A stretch of 5,943 bases of DNA, taken from NCBI GenBank assembly GCA_049609065.1, contig JBMYYE010000124.1, forward strand, positions 1 through 5,943, written 5' to 3'. Of the stretch, positions 1-5,798 are shown in pieces (position 1 is the stretch's first letter; the number at the start of each line of letters is the position of its first letter). The position numbers and the translations under genes are program-made. Under the pieces are notes generated by a model that ran no database searches, was not told where the DNA came from, and saw only the letters and a program-made list of their open reading frames with translations. Origin of the DNA: JBMYYE01 sp049609065 (GTDB lineage: Bacteria > Pseudomonadota > Alphaproteobacteria > Rhodobacterales > Rhodobacteraceae).

Positions 1-3
1 AAT

Positions 4-531
4 ATGAAAGGTTCACGGCCAGAGCAGGCAGTGCTAACGCGCGACACGGATATGTCCAAAACGGATGAAACCCGCGCAGTGATAGAAAGCATGGTCGACG
101 GTCTGAATGACCACCGCATTGGTGATATCGGTGAGTTTTTCTCAGAAAGCTTTCGCTGGATGGGCAATCAGGGTTGCGGAACAAAAACCGGGTTGCGAGA
201 ATTTCAAGACAACTGGCAACGCCCGTTTCAGGCGGCCTTTTCGGATAAGGTCTGTGTTGATGAAGCCCGTCTTTATATGGGCGAATGGGCCGCGGCCTTT
301 GGCCGCCAAGAGGCGACGCATTCCGGCGAATTCCTTGGCGTAAAGGCAACCGGTAAACGGATCGAAATCCGATATATGGATTTTTGGAAAGTGGTCGACG
401 GCAAGATCGTCGACAATTGGGTGAATGTTGATTTCGCCCATGTCGCATCACAACTGGGTGTTGATCTGTTCAACGGACTGGGCTGGGAAGCTTATGACCG
501 TGGTGAACGTACGGCCCCGAGACCAGAATAA
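4..531 (+). CDS. SnoaL/NTF2-like single-domain protein (5' end uncertain)
   Basis: The product (175 aa from this start) is a small, probably cytoplasmic protein of the SnoaL-like/NTF2 cone fold. No signal peptide or membrane segment is visible. Supporting signs are an N-terminal helical part (about residues 22-47), a G-T-x-x-G-L-x-x-F segment leading to an aromatic-Ser-Asp turn (59-81), and the typical final strand and helix: D126-F-W, a D-G-K-I turn (132-135), N138-W, D143, and Q150-L-G (124-156). Members of the fold act as isomerases, dehydratases, cyclases or hydrolases; the reaction here is unknown. The start is unsure. Codon 4-6 is the first ATG, but the frame is open to the left edge, so the gene could begin outside the window. 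ATG 52 (MSKTDETR...) would remove 16 poorly conserved-looking residues but lacks a good ribosome binding site. The gene ends 15 nt before the HisD-like gene. Its closest visible relative is the C-terminal domain of the 1857-2900 product. Confidence 0.85.
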   Translation: MKGSRPEQAVLTRDTDMSKTDETRAVIESMVDGLNDHRIGDIGEFFSESFRWMGNQGCGTKTGLREFQDNWQRPFQAAFSDKVCVDEARLYMGEWAAAFGRQEATHSGEFLGVKATGKRIEIRYMDFWKVVDGKIVDNWVNVDFAHVASQLGVDLFNGLGWEAYDRGERTAPRPE

Positions 532-533
532 GT

Positions 534-539
534 AAGGGA
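534..539 (+). promoter_or_regulatory. Ribosome binding site of the HisD-like gene
   Basis: AAGGGA lies just after the TAA of the preceding gene and 7 nt before ATG 547. It is a good Shine-Dalgarno match and supports this start codon. Confidence 0.7.
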
Positions 540-546
540 AAAAACG

Positions 547-1857
547 ATGGCAATTATTCATCTAAAACGTGGTAAAACAGAAGCAGATCGCGCCGACGAC
601 GACGCCAAAACCGCAAGCGTTGTCGCAGGGACACTCAAAGATATCGAAGCACGCGGCGACGCCGCCGTGCGCGAACTGGCCAATAAATTTGATGGCTATG
701 ACCGTGACAGCTATCGCCTGAGCCAAGATGAGATTGACGCGTTAATCGCGAAAGTGAGCCCGCGTGATCTTGAAGATATCAAGTTCGCGCAAAAGCAAGT
801 CGTCAATTTCGCGCAAGCGCAACGTGACAGCATGCTTGATATCGAAGTGGAAACAATGCCGGGTGTTATTCTGGGTCACAAGAATATTCCAGTGCAATCC
901 GTTGGTTGCTATGTTCCTGGTGGTAAATTTCCGATGGTTGCGTCTGCGCATATGTCGGTTGCCACGGCCAAAGTGGCGGGGGTGCCACGCATCATTGCCT
1001 GCACGCCACCGTTTAATGGTGAACCCAACCCTGCGGTTATCGCGGCGATGCATTTGGGCGGCGCCCATGAAATCTACGTTTTGGGCGGCATTCAGGCCGT
1101 TGGCGCAATGGCGATTGGCACGGAAACGATCGCACCCGTGCATTTGCTCGTTGGACCTGGCAATGCGTTCGTGGCCGAGGCTAAGCGACAATTATTTGGC
1201 CGCGTTGGGATCGATCTTTTTGCGGGTCCGACGGAAACAATGGTGATTGCTGATGAAACTGTTGATGCTGAAATCTGTGCAACGGATTTATTGGGGCAGG
1301 CTGAACATGGCTACAATTCACCGGCTGTTCTTCTGACCAACTCGCAAAAATTGGCGCAAGAAACTTTGTCAGAGATCGATCGCATTCTTGAAATTCTACC
1401 AACAGCGGGCACCGCGCGTGTCAGTTGGGAAGACTATGGAGAAGTCATTGTCTGTGACACCTATGATGAGATGCTTGAAGTCGCAGATGACATCGCCAGC
1501 GAGCACGTTCAGGTGATGACAGATCGTGACGATTGGTTCCTTGAGAACATGACATGCTATGGCGCATTGTTCCTTGGGCCACGCACCAATGTCGCCAATG
1601 GTGATAAGGTTATTGGGACAAACCACACATTGCCGACCAAAAAAGCGGGCCGTTACACGGGTGGCCTTTGGGTTGGGAAATACCTGAAAACGCATAGCTA
1701 TCAAAAGGTAACAACCGATGAAGCAGCCGCAAAAATTGGCGCTTATGGATCGCGGCTTTGTTTGCTTGAAGGTTTTGTTGGCCATGCTGAGCAATGCAAT
1801 TTGCGTGTGCGCCGATATGGCGGGCAGAATGTTCCTTATGGGGAGGCCGCCGAGTAA
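547..1857 (+). CDS. Histidinol dehydrogenase-family NAD-dependent alcohol dehydrogenase (HpsN-like)
   Basis: This 436-aa protein is a full-length HisD-family zinc- and NAD-dependent dehydrogenase (E. coli HisD is 434 aa). The family oxidises a primary alcohol to a carboxylate in two NAD+ steps. Residues matching the HisD zinc ligands are all present: Q251 and H254 (in DLLGQAEHG), D353 (NGDKVIG) and H413 (EGFVGHAEQ). The catalytic Glu-His pair is E319-H320 (ASEHVQV), and the substrate-side H360 and E408 are kept. Nucleotide-binding signatures include YVPGG (122-126), GPGNAFVAEAKR (203-214) and AGPTE (226-230). The start has a clear AAGGGA ribosome binding site (534-539) 7 nt upstream. No other his genes are near, and the neighbours are an SDR, a LacI regulator and NTF2-like proteins, so a catabolic role is more likely than histidine synthesis. 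The overall sequence, including the C-terminal RVRRYGG tail, looks like the HpsN-type paralogues; HpsN oxidises (R)-2,3-dihydroxypropane-1-sulfonate to sulfolactate. The actual substrate is not proven here. Confidence 0.95.
   Translation: MAIIHLKRGKTEADRADDDAKTASVVAGTLKDIEARGDAAVRELANKFDGYDRDSYRLSQDEIDALIAKVSPRDLEDIKFAQKQVVNFAQAQRDSMLDIEVETMPGVILGHKNIPVQSVGCYVPGGKFPMVASAHMSVATAKVAGVPRIIACTPPFNGEPNPAVIAAMHLGGAHEIYVLGGIQAVGAMAIGTETIAPVHLLVGPGNAFVAEAKRQLFGRVGIDLFAGPTETMVIADETVDAEICATDLLGQAEHGYNSPAVLLTNSQKLAQETLSEIDRILEILPTAGTARVSWEDYGEVIVCDTYDEMLEVADDIASEHVQVMTDRDDWFLENMTCYGALFLGPRTNVANGDKVIGTNHTLPTKKAGRYTGGLWVGKYLKTHSYQKVTTDEAAAKIGAYGSRLCLLEGFVGHAEQCNLRVRRYGGQNVPYGEAAE
1840..1846 (+). promoter_or_regulatory. 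Ribosome binding site deciding start 1857
   Basis: GGGGAGG lies inside the end of the HisD-like gene, 10 nt before the TAATG junction. It favours ATG 1857 over the earlier in-frame ATG at 1794. Confidence 0.7.
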
Positions 1858-2900
1858 TGGCCAGCCCTGACATATTAAGGGCGCTTATCGCGCCTTTACA
1901 ATCGGCTATGGCGGATTTTGAACGCGGTCCAGTGCTCGACGCACTTACGGCGTTCATGGCACCAGATGCGGTTGTGCATCTGTGTCATCCGTTTGGCGAT
2001 TTGTCGGGGCCATCGGCGCTATATGACACAGCCTATGCACCATTATTGAAGGCATTTCCTGATCTAGAACGCCGTGATTGGATTATTAGTGCAGGCACCG
2101 ACACCGATGGCAATGATTGGATCGGATGTGCGGGGCATTATGTGGGCACCTTTACGGCGCCTTTCCTCGATATTCCGCCAACGGGCCATTTTGCCCATAT
2201 GCGGTTTCATGAATTTTACCGCATATCGGACGGGATGGCTGTGGAAATGCAAGCAATTTGGGATGTTCCCGAACTTATGATGCAAGCAAATGCATGGCCG
2301 ATGGCACCAAGCTTGGGGCGCGAGATGTATATCTCAGGTCCCGCAAGTCAAGATGGGTTGCATTTTAGCGGACGCACCGATGCGCAAAGTACGCAGAGCT
2401 TGGATACCGTGATTGGGATGCTGACACATCTATCGCGTCACCCCGCGGAAGGCGGGCCAGAAATTATGCAGGCCGAAAAATACTGGGATCCGCGTGTGAA
2501 TTGGTATGGCCCTGCAGGTATTGGAACCGCGCGTGGTCTTGCAGGGTTTCGCAATTGGCATCAAATTCCGTTTTTAAATGCATTGCCTGATCGCAAAGGT
2601 GGAACGACAGGTTCACTTGACTGTCACTTTTATGGCGATGGCACCTATGTTGTTGCAACCGGTTGGCCTAATATGCAGATGACTGTCACAGGAGATGGCT
2701 GGTTGGGCATCGCGCCATCTGGTCAGGAGATCACCATGCGTAGCCTTGATTTTTGGCGGGTTGAAAATGCGCTTATTCGCGAAAACTGGGTTTTGGTAGA
2801 TCTCTTGGATGTCTATGCTCAACTCGGAGTTGATGTGTTTGCGCGGTTGCGCGAATTCAACAAAGCCCGCGTATTGGAACCTATTGGAGCAAATTTATGA
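1857..2900 (+). CDS. Double-domain SnoaL/NTF2-like protein
   Basis: With the start at 1857 the product is 347 aa. This ATG shares its A with the TAA of the HisD-like gene (TAATG) and has the strong site GGGGAGG (1840-1846) 10 nt upstream. An in-frame ATG at 1794 would add 21 residues read inside the upstream gene and is less likely. Two tandem SnoaL/NTF2-like domains are visible. The N-domain (about 10-145) has an AFPD turn (66-69), a P-P-T-G strand start (107-110), H118-E-F, a D-G turn (125-126) and W135. The C-domain (about 185-335) has G223-T, a LPD turn (243-245), D298-F-W, N310-W, D315 and Q322-L-G. The C-domain matches the product of 4-531 without gaps in two blocks (17 of 33 identical, 124-156 against 296-328; 10 of 23, 59-81 against 223-245). 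No signal peptide or membrane segment is seen. A catalytic role in the pathway is plausible, but the reaction is unknown. Confidence 0.88.
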   Translation: MASPDILRALIAPLQSAMADFERGPVLDALTAFMAPDAVVHLCHPFGDLSGPSALYDTAYAPLLKAFPDLERRDWIISAGTDTDGNDWIGCAGHYVGTFTAPFLDIPPTGHFAHMRFHEFYRISDGMAVEMQAIWDVPELMMQANAWPMAPSLGREMYISGPASQDGLHFSGRTDAQSTQSLDTVIGMLTHLSRHPAEGGPEIMQAEKYWDPRVNWYGPAGIGTARGLAGFRNWHQIPFLNALPDRKGGTTGSLDCHFYGDGTYVVATGWPNMQMTVTGDGWLGIAPSGQEITMRSLDFWRVENALIRENWVLVDLLDVYAQLGVDVFARLREFNKARVLEPIGANL

Positions 2901-3661
2901 CCTTACCCAAAACACCGTCGTTTCGTTTGGATGGGAAACGCGCCTTGGTTGCTGGGGCGAGCTCTGGTATCGGCTTGGCATGTGCCGCAGCTTTGGGCGA
3001 AGCTGGCGCCGAAGTCACGCTTGCGGCGCGGCGCGTTGAGGCGTTAAATTCTGTGGTTTCTGAAATGCGCGCTGCTGGTATGGCGGCCAATGCTCTGCCG
3101 TTGGATGTGGCAGATATTGGAGGAACACAATCAGCCGTTGCTGCGAACGGGCCATTTGATATTCTTGTGAATTCTGCTGGCTTGGCGCGTCATAGCCCGG
3201 CAATGGACACCAGCGAGGACGATTTTGAGGCGGTGTCAAATCTAAACGTCAAAGGGGCTTATTTCCTGACACAAGCCGTTGCCAAGGGCCTGCTGGCTGC
3301 GGGCAAACCTGGTAGTTTGATCAATATTTCATCCCAGATGGCACATGTTGGTGGGCTGGATCGCGCGGTTTATTGTGCAACCAAACACGCGGTTGAGGGC
3401 TTCACCAAATCAATGGCGATTGAATGGGGCAAAGCGGGCATTCGGATCAACACAATCTGCCCGACTTTCATTTTGACGGATCTTACACGTTCGACATTTG
3501 AACAAGCAGATAAACGCGCTTGGATCGAAGACAAAATCAAATTGGGCCGCGTCGGCGAAGTCGAAGATATCATGGGGGCCGTTGTTTATTTGGCGTCACA
3601 AGCTTCCTCACTTGTGACAGGAACATCAATGCTGATTGATGGAGGCTGGACCGCCGAATGA
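2897..3661 (+). CDS. Short-chain dehydrogenase/reductase (classical SDR)
   Basis: This 254-aa protein is a classical SDR of normal length with a Rossmann fold; it would oxidise or reduce a secondary alcohol/ketone with NAD(P). Visible motifs are the cofactor loop AGASSGIG (19-26), D70 at the end of strand 4 (LPLDVAD), NSAG (92-95), N117 in NLNVKG, S146 in INISSQ, and Y159-x-x-x-K163. Together they give the complete Asn-Ser-Tyr-Lys tetrad. The C-terminus GTSMLIDGGW (242-251) is the usual SDR ending. After strand 2 the sequence is LAARR (42-46), with no acidic residue, which tends to favour NADP(H) over NAD(H); this is a weak prediction. The ATG overlaps the preceding stop as ATGA, with GGAG (2886-2889) 7 nt upstream. 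It probably acts on the same substrate class as the HisD-like enzyme, for example a polyol or sugar acid. It resembles gluconate 5-dehydrogenase/KduD-type catabolic SDRs in general form, but a precise substrate cannot be assigned. Confidence 0.95.
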   Translation: MTLPKTPSFRLDGKRALVAGASSGIGLACAAALGEAGAEVTLAARRVEALNSVVSEMRAAGMAANALPLDVADIGGTQSAVAANGPFDILVNSAGLARHSPAMDTSEDDFEAVSNLNVKGAYFLTQAVAKGLLAAGKPGSLINISSQMAHVGGLDRAVYCATKHAVEGFTKSMAIEWGKAGIRINTICPTFILTDLTRSTFEQADKRAWIEDKIKLGRVGEVEDIMGAVVYLASQASSLVTGTSMLIDGGWTAE

Positions 3662-4677
3662 GTAAGAACCGCATCACATCCTTGGAAGTTGCCCAACGCG
3701 CAGGCGTCAGTCAATCGGCCGTTTCGCGCACCTTCACGCCTGGCGCTTCGGCATCTCAGAAAACGGCAGAAAAGGTTCGCAAGGCTGCGGATGAGCTGGG
3801 ATATCGGCCAAATGTTTTGGCCCGTGCGATGGTCTCAGGTAAAAGCCGCATTATCGGTCTGATTGTGGCGTATTTCGAAAACCAGTTTTACCCAGAAGCA
3901 CTCGAAAAACTGTCGAATGAATTACAAAAACGCGGCTATCATATTTTGGTGTTCTTGGCCGAGCAAACCGCAGAGAATATTGACACTGTGGTTGAAGAAA
4001 TCTTGGATTATCAAGTTGATGGGATTATCGCAGCATCGGTTGCGTTGTCATCCGATCTGTCTGAACGGTGCCGCGCCGCCAATGTGCCGATGGTTTTATT
4101 CAACAGAAGCCAAGACGATCCAAATATGTCCGCCGTTACATCAAACAACTACGAAGGCGGACGGCGCGTGGCGGAATTTTTGTTGGCCGCGGGGCACCGC
4201 AAAATCGGGCATATTGCCGGTTGGGACGGGGCATCGACACAGCGTGACCGCGAGGCTGGGTTTACCTCAGCGCTTGCGGATGCAGGTGTTACGCTACATG
4301 CGCGCTCGACTGGTGATTTCACAATGGAGAAAGCGGCAGAAGCAACTCGCAAGATGTTTGCCTCTGATCCACCCGAAGCCGTCTTTGCCTCAAATGACCA
4401 TATGGCATTGGCCGTCATGGATACCTTGCGCTTTGAACTGGGATTGCGTGTGCCTGAGGACGTTTCTGTGGTGGGATATGATGATGTGCCAGCCGCAGGT
4501 TGGCCAGCCTATAACCTGACAACGATCCGCCAACCTGCAAATCGTATGGTTGCGAATACTGTCGATATCTTACTCGATCAAATTGAAAACCGCACAGGCG
4601 AAACGCGCCGCATTGCAATTGATGGACCGCTTATTTTACGCGGGTCCGCTAAAATTCCAGAAGGATGGCCAACATGA
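3658..4677 (+). CDS. LacI-family transcriptional regulator
   Basis: This 339-aa protein is of standard LacI/GalR length. The N-terminal helix-turn-helix spans about residues 6-26 (SLEVAQRAGVSQSAVSRTF), followed by the family block ELGYRPNVLAR (46-56). The hinge helix reads ARAMVSG (55-61), so the usual hinge leucine is M58. The periplasmic-binding-protein-like effector domain runs from about 64 to 335. Its typical motifs include VDGIIAAS (120-127), GHRKIGHIAG (179-188), RDREAGF (196-202), SNDHMALAVMD (245-255) and VVGYDD (271-276). These regulators usually bind a sugar or a sugar-like pathway compound and repress their own operon. The ATG overlaps the SDR stop (ATGA), with GGAGG (3641-3645) 12 nt upstream, so the regulator is made together with the enzymes. 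Candidate targets are the unseen promoter left of the window and the gap at 5649-5798. The ligand is unknown. Confidence 0.96.
   Translation: MSKNRITSLEVAQRAGVSQSAVSRTFTPGASASQKTAEKVRKAADELGYRPNVLARAMVSGKSRIIGLIVAYFENQFYPEALEKLSNELQKRGYHILVFLAEQTAENIDTVVEEILDYQVDGIIAASVALSSDLSERCRAANVPMVLFNRSQDDPNMSAVTSNNYEGGRRVAEFLLAAGHRKIGHIAGWDGASTQRDREAGFTSALADAGVTLHARSTGDFTMEKAAEATRKMFASDPPEAVFASNDHMALAVMDTLRFELGLRVPEDVSVVGYDDVPAAGWPAYNLTTIRQPANRMVANTVDILLDQIENRTGETRRIAIDGPLILRGSAKIPEGWPT
4659..4665 (+). promoter_or_regulatory. Ribosome binding site deciding start 4674
   Basis: AGAAGGA lies 8 nt before ATG 4674. Because the alternative ATG 4665 overlaps this site, it cannot serve that codon, which supports the ATGA-coupled start. 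Confidence 0.65.
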
Positions 4678-5648
4678 AGGGCTTCGACCAAAAGTTTACC
4701 GATTTTCCGGACTACATTTTGAAAATAACACGTGAGATATGGGAAGAACGTGGCATTGCCACGCTAAATCACTATTACACAGACGATATCCCTATGCGCT
4801 TTCCAGAAGGCGTATCGATCGGAAATCAAAAAACTATGAACGGCACCTTGGCGACGTTGGCCGAATTTCCGGATCGTGAATTGACTGGTGAAGATATTAT
4901 TTGGTCGGGCAACGATGAAGAGGGATTTTTATCGTCTCATCGTCTGTTGACCATGGGCACGCATAATGGTGACGGGTATTTTGGCCCCGCCACGGGCAAA
5001 CGTTTTGTCATTCGTGCCATTGCTGATTGCGCCGCGATTAACGATCAGATCAATGATGAATGGTTGATCCGCGACACGGCTGGCATTGTGAAACAATTGG
5101 GAATGAAGCCAAAGAAATTCGCCCGCAATCTGATCAAACGCGAAGGCGGCCCAGAAAACTGTGTGGTACCATTTTGTCCTGCAGTTGATGTGGATGGTCC
5201 ATACAAAAGTCGCGGAAATGATAACGAGTGGGGGCAACGGATGTCTGACATCCTGACCCGTATGATGGATAAAGATTTCGCCGTGGTTCGTTCGGAATAC
5301 GATCGGGCAGTGCAGACAGAGCACCCAGCCTCGACAACGGTTCATTCCTGGGCCGATACTGAGAAATTGTGGATGGGGCTGCGCGCATCCTTCCCCAATG
5401 CAACATTCAAGATCGAGCATCAAATTGGCCGCGAAGATCCGATGCTATCGCCGCGTGCTGCGGTGCGGTGGAGCCTGCACGGTAAACATGATGGTTGGGG
5501 GATGTTCGGTCAGCCAACGGGTGCAGATGTTTATGTGATGGGCTTTACCCACGCAGAATTTGGCCCCTATGGCCTGCGCCGAGAGTGGACTTTGTTTGAT
5601 CATATCTCGATCTGGAAACAAATCTTTATGCAAACAGGCGATGTATAA
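4674..5648 (+). CDS. Second double-domain SnoaL/NTF2-like protein
   Basis: With the start at 4674 the product is 324 aa. This ATG overlaps the LacI stop as ATGA, like its neighbours, and has AGAAGGA (4659-4665) 8 nt upstream. The in-frame ATG at 4665 would add three residues (MAN), but it sits within that ribosome binding site. Two NTF2/SnoaL-like domains can be seen. In the N-domain (about 13-150) there are an EFPD turn (64-67), ATGKRFVIRAIAD (106-118), an I-N-D-E-W stretch (126-130), D134 and Q141-L-G. The C-domain (about 185-324) has a SFPN turn (239-242), a strand of PRAAVRWSLHG (260-270) and E304-W. The interdomain region (about 152-184) has two cysteines (C163, C168). No export signal is seen. 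It is not an obvious recent copy of the 1857-2900 product, sharing fold-level landmarks rather than long identities. The function is unknown; an isomerase, dehydratase or hydrolase-type step is possible. Confidence 0.87.
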   Translation: MKGFDQKFTDFPDYILKITREIWEERGIATLNHYYTDDIPMRFPEGVSIGNQKTMNGTLATLAEFPDRELTGEDIIWSGNDEEGFLSSHRLLTMGTHNGDGYFGPATGKRFVIRAIADCAAINDQINDEWLIRDTAGIVKQLGMKPKKFARNLIKREGGPENCVVPFCPAVDVDGPYKSRGNDNEWGQRMSDILTRMMDKDFAVVRSEYDRAVQTEHPASTTVHSWADTEKLWMGLRASFPNATFKIEHQIGREDPMLSPRAAVRWSLHGKHDGWGMFGQPTGADVYVMGFTHAEFGPYGLRREWTLFDHISIWKQIFMQTGDV

Positions 5649-5715
5649 ATGCAGGCAAGCGCCATATCTCTTGATACCAGTCACGGAACGCATCGATTGC
5701 ATGTGTACCGTGCCT

Positions 5716-5729
5716 CTTTGCGGGCAAAG
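5716..5729. repeat. Inverted repeat 1 (CTTTGC-GG-GCAAAG), candidate operator
   Basis: Perfect 6-bp arms flank a 2-bp centre. The size and symmetry suit a dimeric regulator such as the LacI protein encoded at 3658-4677. The centre is GG rather than the CG common in LacI-family operators, so this is only a candidate. Confidence 0.45.
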
Positions 5730-5744
5730 CGGTTAAACAACCGC
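5729..5744. repeat. Inverted repeat 2 (GCGGTT-AAAC-AACCGC), candidate operator or hairpin
   Basis: Perfect 6-bp arms flank a 4-nt centre, directly abutting inverted repeat 1 and sharing G5729. Repeat centres are 14 bp apart. It is followed by CCCCCC, not a T-run, so it does not look like a terminator on this strand. It may be a regulator site or an RNA hairpin. Confidence 0.45.
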
Positions 5745-5787
5745 CCCCCTGGAAATTGGGTTTAATCGAAACAAAACCTAATTTAAC

Positions 5788-5791
5788 GGAG
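5788..5791 (+). promoter_or_regulatory. Ribosome binding site of the gene starting at 5799
   Basis: GGAG lies within ACGGAG, 7 nt before ATG 5799, followed by an A-rich spacer. This is good support for that start codon. Confidence 0.7.
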
Positions 5792-5798
5792 ATAAAAA

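Larger units (their letters stand above)
5649..5798 (+). other. Intergenic region, likely regulatory
   Basis: This is the only sizeable gap in the window. It separates the last NTF2-like gene from the partial gene at 5799. It holds two adjoining perfect inverted repeats (5716-5744), a weaker one (5756-5781) and a ribosome binding site. I could not identify a convincing -35/-10 promoter pair. There is no rho-independent terminator on the + strand, because no T-run follows any stem. A 38-codon open frame starts right at the upstream stop (5649-5765) but has no recognisable content. The gap could be the promoter/operator of the next transcription unit or an internal processing or regulatory spacer. 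Confidence 0.5.

Noticed and set aside
742..1191. 149-aa open frame on the minus strand
   Set aside because: It is opposite the conserved HisD-like gene, and its composition (many His, Arg and Asn) is typical of antisense translation.
547..1857. Assignment as biosynthetic hisD
   Set aside because: No histidine genes are adjacent, and the neighbours are catabolic-type genes; the HpsN-like family assignment is safer without a symbol.
3863..4519. 218-aa open frame on the + strand
   Set aside because: It is a +1-frame shadow of the LacI gene, rich in Trp and Cys, with no family signs.
4929..5423. 164-aa open frame on the minus strand
   Set aside because: It lies wholly inside the well-supported 4674-5648 gene and shows no recognisable domain; it is a shadow frame.
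5729..5750. Rho-independent terminator after the last operon gene
   Set aside because: The stem is followed by CCCCCC and no T-run on the + strand. On the minus strand only three T follow the stem, and no minus-strand gene ends there.
5756..5784. Promoter TTGGGT - 17 bp - TAATTT
   Set aside because: The -10 match is poor, and the implied transcription start (about 5791) would fall in the ribosome binding site of the 5799 gene.
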